NCBI GenBank assembly: GCA_032622095.1
Contig: CP136068.1
Coordinates: forward strand, 122,145,989 to 122,209,988
Length of the DNA stretch: 64,000 bases
Direction of reading: 5' to 3'
From: Siphonodentalium dalli
Lineage: Eukaryota > Mollusca > Scaphopoda > Gadilida > Siphonodentaliidae
A model generated the notes under the pieces. It worked only from the letters and a program-made list of their open reading frames with translations, ran no database searches and was not told the origin of the DNA. Below are positions 41,196 through 53,346 of this stretch, piece by piece. Numbering within the stretch: position 1 is the first letter of the stretch; the number at the start of each line of letters is the position of its first letter. The position numbers and the translations under genes are program-made.

Positions 41196-42740
41196 TATTA
41201 TATATTTCTAGATTTAGTTACAAACTAAATACCTGTATATTGTACAAATAAATGTTTGACAATATATCTATATCAATATTACCATACGGGTCATTGAAAT
41301 AGATACGACGAAACAAATTTTGTAGGGTGCCTGTATCAGGTAAATTTTTATATTTCAAATGATGACAGGAATGCGGAAAGTTGTAGTACCTACGTAATAC
41401 TGGCTATCTGCATGAAGATATATACATGTATATAAAAACCATAATAGAAGATGACTGCTGGCGACAATGTTTTCCACAAAATTCAAAGCATTCGATATCT
41501 CCCATCTAGTTGTCACCCCGAAGATCAATATGAAGTTTGGTGACTATCAGATGAGGGATATGTCTGTACAGTTGCTAAACAATTCAGTTATGCAAAGAGT
41601 AAGCTACCAAATTGCTGCCTGTGGTCATGTTTTTTAACGACATTCGGAAAAATTAGATCACTCTCACCCTGGTTATCCAGAAGGTCATTGTGGAATCTGG
41701 TGACGATCGAACAATGGATGTCGTCTGTAGGATCAACCAAATTATTTAGCTATAAAAAGAGTAAAACTCAAGATCACCGCTGGCAGTGATGCTTTCACAA
41801 GGAAATTTTTAGAAAACAATATGGCTCCCATCTAGTGGTGACCCAAAATATCCACATGAGAAACAGTTCTCCAATAAATGCTGGCTGCAGGGTGCGCCAA
41901 TTGATTCAAATTTGAACTTTGGCAGGGTGTACTGCTGGTGGCCATGTTTTCCCCGCAAATTTGATAGACTGATTGATAAAACCACTGAATCCGTTGCATC
42001 AATATACATGTACACATGGATTCATTTATATGCACTGTTATACACAGTACTGGTATATAAAGGAACTGAAAATAACTATATTACCATAGTATACACAAAA
42101 TAAACCATATATCATGGCTATGGGTTCTAATATCCGAACATAATAGCTGAGAACTTGGTGTGAATTGAAGAGTGGTGTGGTCTCAAGCATATCTACCCCT
42201 CCACGTTAGAAACATGCCATTATATGGCATAAGTATAATCTAGCTTGAGGACAGAAGTGATCCATAAAACCCCCCTTAATTCAACCTGGTCCTCACACGC
42301 GATGTATGGTCGATCACATGATGATCTAGGGGGGATTAGAATTGTTGTATAAAAACAGCACTACATGTAAACATAAATAAAATAGTGCTACATCTTATAC
42401 AGATTATTGCCACATATAATCAGTGACTATACAGACAGTCTAAGAAAATACAGTTTCAGTGACACTCTATCCGAAGAGGGGAGTAATTTCATCTGCTACA
42501 GTCAATGGAGCAATTATGAATCTGGAAAGGTGAAATTTCTAAGTAATACTAGATATCGACATGACGCGACAACATATAACGTAAATGCAATATGGGCGCT
42601 GGCGACAATTTTTTCCTATGAAATTAAAAAAATATTTGATAGCTCTCATCTGATAGATCAATATTAAGATAAATATGAAGTTTGGTGATGATCGGATGAG
42701 TGAAGTGGACTGTGGTCTGTGCTAAAGGGTTTAGTAATGC
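41196..42740. repeat. Diverged tandem units around CTCCCATCTAGTGGTGACC
   Basis: Words CTGGCGACAATGTTTTCC, CTCCCATCTAGT, GATCAATATGAAGTTTGGTG and GATCGGATGAG recur near 41455-41560, 41625-41730, 41775-41850, 41925-41950 and 42595-42715, about 160 bases apart. An old degenerate satellite or the inside of a non-autonomous element. No coding function is seen. Confidence 0.55.
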
Positions 42741-43040
42741 TTAAAAAGATTCTTACCTTACTATTGTTATGTTCACTTTATAAACTTCACTGAGTCATCT
42801 TTGTCATGTATTGAATTTGATATCGTTTGTTAACAGTTTAAAAATCATCTATGTCTCATGTTCGTTATTATATTTTATGTGTTTATTATCATTATATAAA
42901 GTTATCATTTAAAATAAATGTATTCACGTCCTAAATTATTATTTCACAAAAAAAGCTCAAATACCCCAAAACACAATAGTTTAGAGTTGCCAATTAGTTA
43001 ATCCAATTACATAGAACACTAAGCACATGAACCGCTTAAC

Positions 43041-43385
43041 CTTTTAAATGGAGGCCGACTGTTTACACTTTATAGAATGAAAGAACGAAAAGTTGAATAA
43101 AATCAACAAATTCAAACGTTAATGTTGTCCATGTCATAACCCGGACATATGTATTAAATTTCAGTCTTGTCCATTTATAAACAAAGAAGATAATGCGGCA
43201 TCAAGTCCGCTCACACCTTTTATTTTGGAGCCGGTCGCATACACTTTATAGTGTGTTTCAGAACGAAAAAAAATGAATAACATCAACAAATTTGTAAATT
43301 TAATAACATTTCAAACGTTGTTGTATTCCATGTCCCAGTCCGGACATATACACCAAATTTCAATAATATTCATTGAGAAACAACG
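43041..43385 (+). repeat. Diverged direct pair, ~170-bp units
   Basis: Both units contain ACACTTTATAG, AGAACGAAAA, TCAACAAATT, TTCAAACGTT and CCGGACATAT in the same order. Regions on either side (42741-43040 and 43386-44030) show no gene. Confidence 0.65.
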
Positions 43386-44034
43386 GACCAAACGCTATAT
43401 AACACCCCCTATACACCTTTTATTCTGAGCAGGACTCGGCCTCGGATAATTGTATAGTGTGTACCGAATTGGCACACGTCGACTGGGGCGAGTTGGCCCC
43501 TGGGGCGATTAGGCCGATTCCGACACCTTCTATAATTTACAGTAGGTACCCGTTTACGCGTAGTTTAATCTAGAAAGTTCCGCAATTAATATCGTAAATA
43601 GGGCGACTGTATTTGACAGAGAATGCCTCTGTTATTGAGTATCAAGTTGCTATACATTAAAAACGACAAATTCACATGCTCGTTCAAGCGCAGTAGTCTA
43701 TTTTCCAGGGTTTATTGTGGATTTGTCTATTAAAGGACATCCACAAATACCAAATAGCGCTAATCTACTGCAAATGTTTTACACGACAACTGTTAACATA
43801 TTTGGGCTGAATTCATCTGATGCGGTATTATTCCTCGAAATAAATAACAAAACCGTCGTTACTTGGAAATGTAGTTTGGGCTAACATTTACACAAATCCT
43901 CCAGCTCCTCTATCCTGACACACACGTCAGCTGAGAAACAGCCATCAGAGAACCGCCCAAATTGGGCGAAATAAGATATTCTTAGATCGCCGGCGGAAAA
44001 CGAGGCTACTCATCCTCGGTGAAAGTCACTTGGT

Positions 44035-44350
44035 ACCCTCCAAAATAAGTCAACTCGTACCATATTATGAGTCAACTCGTAACTTCCAGCCGAGTCAACT
44101 CGTAACCTCTTGACATTTAGTACCCTCCGCTTTTATTTCGGCTACAGACCAATATTCCCATCCTAGATTGACGTGACACCATCCATATACAAGAATGCAG
44201 CAGTGTACGAGATCAGTCGTATGTAGCGTCGGCCACTTGGATTGTGAAACCAGTGACTCGCGGGACAAGTTGACTTAGTTTTGGAAATTGTGCTCGAGTT
44301 CATCTTATCCACTAACAACGGCGGCGTGTCAGGGTACGAGTTGAATCGTT
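44035..44350. repeat. Cluster of AGTCAACTCGTAACC words
   Basis: AGTCAACTCGTACC and AGTCAACTCGTAACTTCC/CCTC recur three times in 80 bases, and GGGTACGAGTTGA appears inverted near 44333. The same family lies inverted at 10535-10635 and near 9019-9080. No ORF is credible. Confidence 0.6.
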
Positions 44351-46356
44351 GTGTAAACATCGTTAGGTTTACATATAGTGTATGGATTAGTAAAATTAGT
44401 GACTCCCGCAGGAAGAGTTGACTCAGTTTTGGAAATTTTGCACAAGTTCACTATATCCACAAACGCCAGCGGCTGCATGGGCTACGAGAAATAATAAATA
44501 AGTCATGTGTCGAAACGTCTTCGATGAAGTGCCGAAACGCCCATGTGCTTGGCCCGAAACAACAAAGTGACGAAAACGCAAGTACCGAAACGTCCTGAAA
44601 ACTAGTCCAGGTGCCGAAATGGTCGCTATGTATTTCTGTCGCAAAACAACCGTTGTATGCTCGCCCGGTGCTGCTTGCGTGAATTAGAGGTTGGTGCCCG
44701 ATTGCAATGTCTGAATGAATCGCGACCAAATTAATTCGACAACTCCAGGCAGAGTTATCACTCATCGCTCCGCTGAAATACCACTGCTATAAGGACATTT
44801 GGTAAGGATTTTTATGTGTTCTTAGTTCTTATGTTTTATGAATAAAATTGTCTATGTCTGGCTCAGTTCATATTGTTCTTATCAATACCGAACGAATTAC
44901 CATTATTGCAAACTTTTCGTCGTCAAAATAAGATAATTGGTGACTAAATATAGTTCCGACGATATGTAAAAATAGATGTATCGGTCCGCAAAGTACCACC
45001 CTTGTGCCAGTGCTATATCGCAGTGATAACGTAGAGGGCGCTGTATGGAGTTTGATTAATTCACTCAGGCGATCTCATTGAAACAACTCTTATTTTATCC
45101 GGTTTAGACTCAGTTATCGAACTTACTCGAGTCGTGGTTTATGTTACAGTTCACAACTATATATATACACCCGCTTCTCGTCTCCAAATGTATGCGAAGC
45201 GCATTTGATTCACATTCTCATAATGATATACATGTAATACTGCAAAACGACGTGGTTTAAATGCTAGATGACGATTCGGACCCACATGTTATGGAGCGGA
45301 TGGCGCCGATGGCTTTCTTGCTTTTACAACGTTATTCTACGCAGATAGCAATTACTCCGACCAAATAACCAATAACGATGCTAGATCATACATTTGTATT
45401 CCCGGGAGTCCTTATATTGCTTTATATGCTGATCCAATATACAATGACCTTACGGTTGACATGATGTCTGGTGACTCCCATTCAAACACAAAGAAATTAA
45501 GCGACCCGTGTGTATTAACGACTGGACAACACAGTCCGACTTCATCCATCGCGTCTCATATGGTGATATCTCTTTTTCGACACGCACATTCTATAGATAC
45601 CAATTGGAATGTCAATTGATCCATTTCTTTTTGAGATAGTATTTTCTCACTTCAAATTTGTCACGTTCGGCAACAACCAAAATAGATCGATACACACACG
45701 TAATACCAATATCACGGTTGGGAATCACGTGCATGCATGGTTTCGAGTTGATGAGTATCGCGTATTCAAAATGGCCGAGGCGATCGCAAACTCGACCAGA
45801 AACGAGGATAAGGGTAATAAACTACGATAATGATATATTACATAGTATTTTGCAGCTATCCTATTTTTCAAACAAGCCGATACCTCATTTGTGTCCAAAC
45901 TCACAGTTGTTTGCTCCAACATTCTGACCAAAGTTGTCAGTCGAAGGATTCTCCTAGTGTTGTGCATTTGCACTGGCCTCGGCAATTTTGAATGCCTGGT
46001 ACTCACCAACATAAAAACAACGTGATTCTCCATCGTGAATATAATGTATGTCACTATACATGCAGACAACACATAGACTTTAGTAATCTCACGGATATGG
46101 ACCCAGTGGCCACGCACTCTATACATTTACTGTTTTTTGGCATAAACATATTTTATTTTCCAAAATAAGCTATTAACCCTTTCTATAGTAAAATACTCAT
46201 TGACGAGTAGTTCAGTTTGGAAATGTTCAGATAATAAGTTCAACAACGTTTGTTGAACTTATTTTATCACATAATTTGCCCATAAAAGCAGTTTCATAAT
46301 TATCGGTAAGACACACGTTTAATATCAGCGCGCGCGTGATGACATCACGCCGTTCT
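44351..46356. other. No gene seen
   Basis: Mixed AT-rich sequence. Minus-strand frames at 44423-44765 and 45725-46126 have no recognisable domain and conflict with each other or with opposite frames. 44400-44470 repeats parts of 44250-44320 (TTGACT(T/C)AGTTTTGGAAATT). Confidence 0.45.
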
Positions 46357-46832
46357 TTAACCCCTTCAGTGCCAGGGGCCGATCTCATCGGCCCTAATTT
46401 ACGGTCTGTAAAATCGTCCCTAAAATAATCTCTTTTTTTTTCTTTTTTTTTAAAAGATTTTTTTTGGGTATGCTTAAGCATACTATAGCGAATTTAAAAA
46501 CAAACTGGATAAAACCTTAGGGGCATGTTATAACTCAAAACTATCACCAAGTATTCATAGTAATAATTTTGATGGCCATGAAAAACGTAAGATTCCCTGG
46601 CACTAAACCTACAAAATAAGTCTGGCACTGAAAGAGAGTAGAATATAAGAAAAAATTATTAAAATTGTAAAAAATTGTAAAAAATAATAACAAATGATGA
46701 AAAATTGTTAGGCCAATGCATCCTCTTATACATGCGAGGCGACCTATGGTCGACTCGCATATATAAGAGAATGCATTGGCACAAGGTATATGGGTTGATA
46801 CAAAAATTCGGACCTGGCACTGAAAGGGTTAA
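46357..46832. mobile_element. TTAA-flanked MITE with nested hairpin
   Basis: Ends TTAACCCCTTCAGTGCCAGG and CCTGGCACTGAAAGGGTTAA are inverted copies with TTAA at both outer edges. Inside, 46625-46800 contains part of the 466-bp MITE family including the GCCAATGCAT hairpin at 46712-46784. A further inner CTGGCACTGAAAGAG copy lies near 46622, as if one element had inserted into another. Confidence 0.75.
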
Positions 46833-46929
46833 ATGACTTGCGATCGCTGTAGTTTATGATTGTTGTTTTCGATTTCGTTTTGCTCATATGATAAAAAGTA
46901 TCTCACACTCGTCCTATTTTATACGTAAT

Positions 46930-48723
46930 TTATCAATCTCGTCCACTAAATTCTATTTGAGTCTCCGTAAATCTCGGCTCAAATCGAATTTAGTCAACTA
47001 GGTTGATAAATTCCGTATAAAATAGAAACTCATGTGAGATCCTCTATATCTGAACATTTACCACCAACTGTTTTCTGTCTGTCGTCTGCCTTTGTGACCT
47101 GAACATCCCTCCAGGTTAATAATATACCGTTCCAATGTATATTTTCATAACTTATGGGCGAATCTAGGCTTGTTTACAGGGAATAAATATTTTGGATGAC
47201 GAATGACCACGTCGCTACTATATTATAGTTTGTCGTATGCACATAATTCACGTGACCAGACGGAACCCCCCGGAAGATCTGTCTCGAACATTGGTCATTA
47301 GAGCCAGTAGACACGATATTGTGCTGGCGTCCCCGACGGACACCCACACACTTATATTATGATAGCAATTATAGGTCCATTGGGGCAAGAAAACAATGAA
47401 TGTAATTCGCGATTTGTGTCATTGTTGGCACTAACGACCGAGTGGTACACCAGTCACGCTCAGTCGCATTCTCGCGAAGCTAATCAAATTGATACTTATG
47501 TGGTTACTTTAAACTCTCCGTGGCAATTAAGCAAGCGGCTATTAAACTATGTGTCTATAGCACTCTAATCCCAAATGTACCAATCACCGGATGTCGATTG
47601 GCAATTGAAATTCTCTATAGGTTGCTCCACTCACAGGTCCAAAGAACAAAAATTGACCCCACCCAATAGTACATAATCCTGTATCTATAGGATTAATTAC
47701 TATTGGGTTGGGGCCAATTTTTGTTCTGGGGACCTGTGGCTCCACTGTAGCATGTTAGCAGCCGAAGTCCTTGAATATTCAGAATGCCTGATTGCAGGGT
47801 AGTCTGGCATAACTAGCACAACTAGTGCTTATCAATCTCGTCCACTAAATTCTATTTGAGTCTCCGTAAATCTCGGCTCAAATCGAATTTAGTCAACTAG
47901 GTTGATAAATTCCGTATAAAATAGAAACTCATGTGAGATCCTCTATATCTGAACATTTACCACCAACTGTTTTCTGTCTGTCGTCTGCCTTTGTGACCTG
48001 AACATCCCTCCAGGTTAATAATATACCGTTCCAATGTATATTTTCATAACTTATGGGCGAATCTAGGCTTGTTTACAGGGAATAAATATTTTGGATGACG
48101 AATGACCACGTCGCTACTATATTATAGTTTGTCGTATGCACATAATTCACGTGACCAGACGGAACCCCCCGGAAGATCTGTCTCGAACATTGGTCATTAG
48201 AGCCAGTAGACACGATATTGTGCTGGCGTCCCCGACGGACACCCACACACTTATATTATGATAGCAATTATAGGTCCATTGGGGCAAGAAAACAATGAAT
48301 GTAATTCGCGATTTGTGTCATTGTTGGCACTAACGACCGAGTGGTACACCAGTCACGCTCAGTCGCATTCTCGCGAAGCTAATCAAATTGATACTTATGT
48401 GGTTACTTTAAACTCTCCGTGGCAATTAAGCAAGCGGCTATTAAACTATGTGTCTATAGCACTCTAATCCCAAATGTACCAATCACCGGATGTCGATTGG
48501 CAATTGAAATTCTCTATAGGTTGCTCCACTCACAGGTCCAAAGAACAAAAATTGACCCCACCCAATAGTACATAATCCTGTATCTATAGGATTAATTACT
48601 ATTGGGTTGGGGCCAATTTTTGTTCTGGGGACCTGTGGCTCCACTGTAGCATGTTAGCAGCCGAAGTCCTTGAATATTCAGAATGCCTGATTGCAGGGTA
48701 GTCTGGCATAACTAGCACAACTA
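46930..48723 (+). repeat. Tandem duplication, two ~899-bp copies
   Basis: 46930-47828 and 47829-48723 are the same sequence without a difference I could see, including the identical 69-codon frame at 47359 and 48258. Each copy begins inside a hairpin (46908-47045: ATTTTATACG and TAAATTCGATTTGAG-type arms) and contains a second foldback (47633-47745), with ACAGGTCC...GGACCTGT ends. No gene is recognised. Identity this high means a very recent duplication or an assembly duplication. Confidence 0.92.
47633..47745. repeat. Short foldback within the duplicated unit
   Basis: CAGGTCCAAAGAACAAAAAT on the left pairs with ATTTTTGTTCTGGGGACCTG on the right, with the centre at AATCCTGTATCTATAGGATT. It is repeated at 48532-48644 in the second copy. 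Probably a tiny MITE carried along by the duplication. Confidence 0.8.
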
Positions 48724-49636
48724 ACACCATTTTAACATTATAACACGGGCCCCGTTCCTCATTTCAGCGTACAACACGACTCGCTCAGCAACTACACAAA
48801 ACATTAAATGGACACACATCGGGACACCCTCTCCCCCGTATTAAAGCAAGTGGGCTCTTCCCCATACAACATTCAATACAATTCAATTCAACGTTTTCCG
48901 CGTTGGGACATGACGATTTTCTATGTGCAGTATAATCCTCAAAACAACAAACCGTTGGGTGAAGGAGAAGATCACTCGATCTTTTCGACCATCCCGGGCG
49001 CTTCGCGCCCAACCACTATCCTAAAATGTTAGCAGCCGGGCGTTGGAGCTAGCTGCTCCCCATTGTTTTGGGTTAAAAGCACACCACGACTGGTCACATG
49101 ATATTTTCTCAGGGTGCGCTATATACGACCATCTTACGAGGCCTGCGGCCGAAAACAACTCGACTACTATATTTTCTCGAGAAAAGCTGGTCTTTCCCAT
49201 GTCGGGGATGTTCTCCTTTGCGGTACGATAAGCTTTGTGTAGTCTATGTGGGCTGCGAGACACCCGATATGCTTTCGGTGTTCGATAAATCTTCTGTTGT
49301 TGTTTTCATCAAAGCTCGTCAAACTTTATGAGAAGCGGATATCACCCGTATATGCAACTGCAGCTATAGCTAGTAGACAGTAACCATCTTACGTCACCTT
49401 GTCTATCCGTTGGTTCAAATGAAGCAAGCTATACTCAACACCAGAGAGAGAGAGTTATTTGCACAACATGTTCTACTAATAGATACACTTACAAATCTGG
49501 TCCAAAAATCCTTTTCTTATAAACTAACATGGCTCGTTCGAGCCCCATAATTTGGTAGGGCGAATGCGCTCGTCACGACGACGATCGATACAGGCTACAG
49601 GCGTATTATTACATCCCAGCTAGAGTTACACAAACG
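48724..49636. other. No gene; fragment shared inverted with 12.55 kb
   Basis: 48959-49010 is the reverse complement of 12545-12597. Overlapping frames on both strands at 49021-49331 have no recognisable domain. A short GA run lies near 49445. Confidence 0.5.
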
Positions 49637-50157
49637 TTAGATCATGCCATGAATCTCTACTATGGCTAACGCCCGTATATAGATCATATTCCACCAGTAC
49701 AAAACCTTGGAACGTTTTTAAGTTTTGACAGGGAACCTTATACAGTCGAAAAAATAACGTGGGGAATATATTTCTTAGTTGTTGTCTGTTCCTTAATCAT
49801 GTACTTCACTGTAGGTGAAGGTCCCAACTCGAAATTTCATGATTTAAGTGACGTTGTGAGCGATTTTTCTTTGCGTTTCTTACAATTATGGAATTTGTAC
49901 TGGGTAATTAATTAAATGTTTATTGCGATATCGGCTCTCAAAAGTCACAGAAAAGCATACAATTTCGAGTTGGGACCTTCACATATAGTGAAGTACACTA
50001 TTGAGAAACAGATAAGCATTAAGAAATATATTATCTGTGTCATTTTATCGACTTTATAAGGTTCCCTGTCAAAATTTCAAAATGTTCCCAGGTTTTGTAC
50101 CGGTGGAATATGATATTAACGGGCGTTAGACAGAGTAGAGATTCATGGCATAATCTA
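49637..50157. mobile_element. Foldback element, ~520 bp
   Basis: Outer arms: AGATCATGCCATGAATCTCT and AGAGATTCATGGCATAATCT. Inner arms: GTACTTCACTGTAGGTGAAG and AATTTCGAGTTGGGACCTTC with its partner near 49815. Between them AGGTTCCCTGTCAAAA pairs with TTTTGACAGGGAACCT. Arms are clearly diverged from one another, so the insertion is not recent. No coding sequence. Confidence 0.8.
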
Positions 50158-50379
50158 CACAAAGGTGAACTATTAAAGACTACATTCTGAATGACAAACT
50201 TGAAAAATGTGTCAATTAAAGTCGATGTTGCAAATATTTTCACTTTGCACACGTTCATATGTCCTTGTAATCAAATAACGCCAAGTAGACGAAAGCACCA
50301 AACGCGAATACCAAACGCGCTTCAAACATGTGTCTATTTACGTAGCAGTGTTACAACATGGTTAGTTGCACTAAACTAA

Positions 50380-50944
50380 AATGAGTTTGATTTCTTGTGG
50401 GCTTGTCGATTTATTACCTAGATTTGGCCGGCATCGACTACATGATAAATTTGCCATCATGTTGGCATTGGTGCCTGTACCGGCCGGTACCGACTGACTG
50501 CTGGTAAATGTCCAGGCATGCCAACATGGGTACGACACTGGCCGGTGGAGGCTTACAATCACATTTCATTCCAGAAAATAAATGCATAAATCTAAACGAC
50601 AGTAGTGTTAGAATGTGTCAAAAAACGTTACATCATGTTGATTTACACTGAATAACATACGTTTTTTCGTGTTGGCTTGAAGGTTTCTTGCCTATACACG
50701 GCCGGTAGCGACAACAAGCACGAAATATTTGCCATCATGATGGCAGTGGGTTGCCTGTGACGGCCGATACCGAGTACTACCGACTGGCTGCTGGTAAACT
50801 TCACGGCATGCCGATATCGGTACGACACCGGCCGGTACAGGCTTACTATCACAATTTTCCATTCTAGAAAATGATTAAATGTCAACTATTCAAGACTGTT
50901 GAACGACATAGTGTTAAAATATATCAAATAACGTTATGCACTGA
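50380..50944 (+). repeat. ~285-bp satellite units with GGCCGGTACCGACTG
   Basis: Two units (from about 50383 and 50661), each with GTTTGATTTC/GTTTTTTCG...GGCTTG, TTGCCATCATG, GGCCGGTACCGACTGACTGC, GGTAAA, CGGCATGCCGAT and TACAGGCTTAC. Further units or parts lie at 53277-53346, 58058-58280 and 58290-58400. The array was split by the LINE at 50945 and the foldback element at 53347. Confidence 0.75.
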
Positions 50945-53276
50945 GGAATAAACGAGATGAAACAAATTATTTACATCCTGATGAAAGTGTAGACTTTTTC
51001 ATGAAAGTGCTCTGTAAAGAGACAGTTTCTTCGGATAGAAAAGAACATACTAATGTGAACGAAACCCCGACTTTAAACATTGGTGAGAGTGCTATAGAAG
51101 CATGCAAAGTAATTAATTGTGTTAAACTTTAAAAAAACAGAAAATCTTCTGAATATGGCAACTTTTCGAATGAACTACTTAAAACAGTTATTCCTGCGAC
51201 AATAGATGACGTTGTGAAATTATTTAACCAAGTTTTAGAATCAGGTCATTATCCAGACAGCTGGAATGTATCTCTCATTAAGACGCTCTATAAGAAGGGA
51301 GACCAGCATGACCCAAACAATTATCGACCGATTGCGCTCAGCAATAGCTTAGGTAAATTGTTCAATAAAGTTATAAATAATAGAATAAATGACTAGTTGG
51401 AAACGCATGGACTCATTAGTGACAATCAATTCGGATTTAGAAAGAATCGCGGTACAATTGACAGCGCTTATATTCTAAAAACATGTATAAATAAATATGA
51501 ACAGAAACATAAGCCAATTTTTGCAGCGTTTATCGATTTCCAGAAAGCGTTCGATTCGGTGGATAGGTCTTTGATGTTTGAAAAGTTACATCGCATGCAT
51601 TGGTATCGGAGGTAGGGTCAATCAGATAATACGATCGATGTATCAACCAAGTTAGTTTCAAGTTAAAACAGATGCAGGAGTGGGACCGCTGCATATGTCA
51701 ACTGTCGGTGTCAGGCAAGGCTTTCCCTATAGGTTGTCACCCACGTTGTTCAAGATATTCATTGATGATGTAAAACTTTCACTAAATAGGTTTGGTGATC
51801 CCATGGGCATATTCCTTAATAACCGCCCGCTCAATCATCTTTTATTTGCAGATGATCTAGTTTTGTTGTCGGAAACAGAACAAAGTTTACAAAATTGTCT
51901 CAATGCGCTGGAAATATATACTCAATATAATGATCTCGTGGTGAATGCAAGCAAATCAAAATGTATAATTTTCAGATCGAAGAAAACGAAACGGGAGCCA
52001 AATTTCAATATCAATGGACAAACGCTTGAATTAGTATCTCGGAATAAAATTCACATCAACCGGTAGAATAACAAAGTCACAAGAGCACACAAGTGGAAAA
52101 GCCACGAAAGCAATGTTCTTTTTAACGCAGTCTATTCCTTCTAAGATGCGACTTTCGATTCCAACTAAATGCAAATTATTCGATAAATTGATTAAACCGA
52201 TAATGATATACTGGTATGAGATATGGGCAGGAGAAATAAAAATGCTTCATTCTGACACATTACCATGCGAGCAAGTTCACCTGAGGTTTTGCAAAATGAT
52301 ATTATATATGGGTTAATCAAAAGGCCACGAATCATGCCGTACGCGCAGAATTGGGACGATTCCCGGTAATACATGACGCGATTATACAACAATTCAGGTA
52401 TATGAAAAAAGTTTCTAATCCCCCAGCTGGGTCTTTGATACATGATGCATACATCGAATCACTTGAAAATGTGTCGATATCATTATGCAATGACTTATAT
52501 GGTAAATATGGTGTTAATATTTCAAATCGTAGGACACTTCAAGGAATTCAAGAAAAGGAGCTTGTGAGAAAATTGAAAACGGAACATTTAAAACGATTTT
52601 ACAACATAAACTCTTCCGAAAACAAACCGACCGCTGGTAATAAGACAAGAACGTATAGGTTGTTTAAAACAATGTACGAAATGGAGCCAAACATTTGCGA
52701 TATGCGTTCTAATAAAGCGATAATTCTATTTACGAGATTGCGAATCAGCAATCATAGATTGGAAATTGAAAAGGGGAGACACAAACAGCCCCCACTACCC
52801 GTTAAAGAAAGATTATGTACTTTTTGTAAATGCAAACAAATTGAAACAGATTACCATTTTATATTAGAATGTAGAGCCCACACAAGTATGCGCGATACAT
52901 ATTTTAGGGACATAATCACAGAGTTCCCATATTTTTCAGATATGACGAATTATGAGAAATTTAGATTTATTATGAAGAATGAACACAAACCAACCGTTGA
53001 TGTTATATGTGACATGCATGATCCGGTCTTTCTTCACCGCTCGGGATTCCAATAAAAGCTAGTCAATTGATAATTTATAACTGATGAATTAAATTTTAAG
53101 ATGAAAAGAGAAAAAAGAAATTCGTTAGGAAACTACATTGTACGTGTATATGCATATATGTTACTCATCTAATATATATAGTTACTTTTTGTCAAATTAT
53201 ATGTATTTTATTCATGTTTGCAACTGCCCATTTGGGTGTATTTTGCATTAGAATCTTATCTTATCTTATCTTATCA
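50945..53276 (+). pseudogene. Degenerate non-LTR retrotransposon (LINE) with RT
   Basis: 5'-truncated LINE. RT motifs appear in order: NNYRPIALSNSLGKLF (about 51320), QFGFRKNRGT (51427), AAFIDFQKAFDSVDR (motif A, 51527), VGVRQGFPYRLSP (motif B, 51703) and LLFADDLVLLS (motif C with the catalytic ADD, 51838). A C-terminal zinc knuckle CTFCKCKQIETDYHFILEC is at about 52820. Coding is broken by a TAG at 51394 and shifts near 51615, 52066 and 52316. The 3' end at 53276 carries an ATCTT pentamer tail. It sits in the 285-bp satellite. Confidence 0.88.
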
Positions 53277-53346
53277 TGGTGATTAACACGGAATAACATG
53301 CGTTTGATTTCGCGTCGGCTTGCCGATTTCTTACCTCCATATAGAT

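Noticed and set aside
47359-47568. 69-codon frame conserved identically in both 899-bp copies
   Set aside because: Conservation only reflects the duplication; no domain and no independent support.
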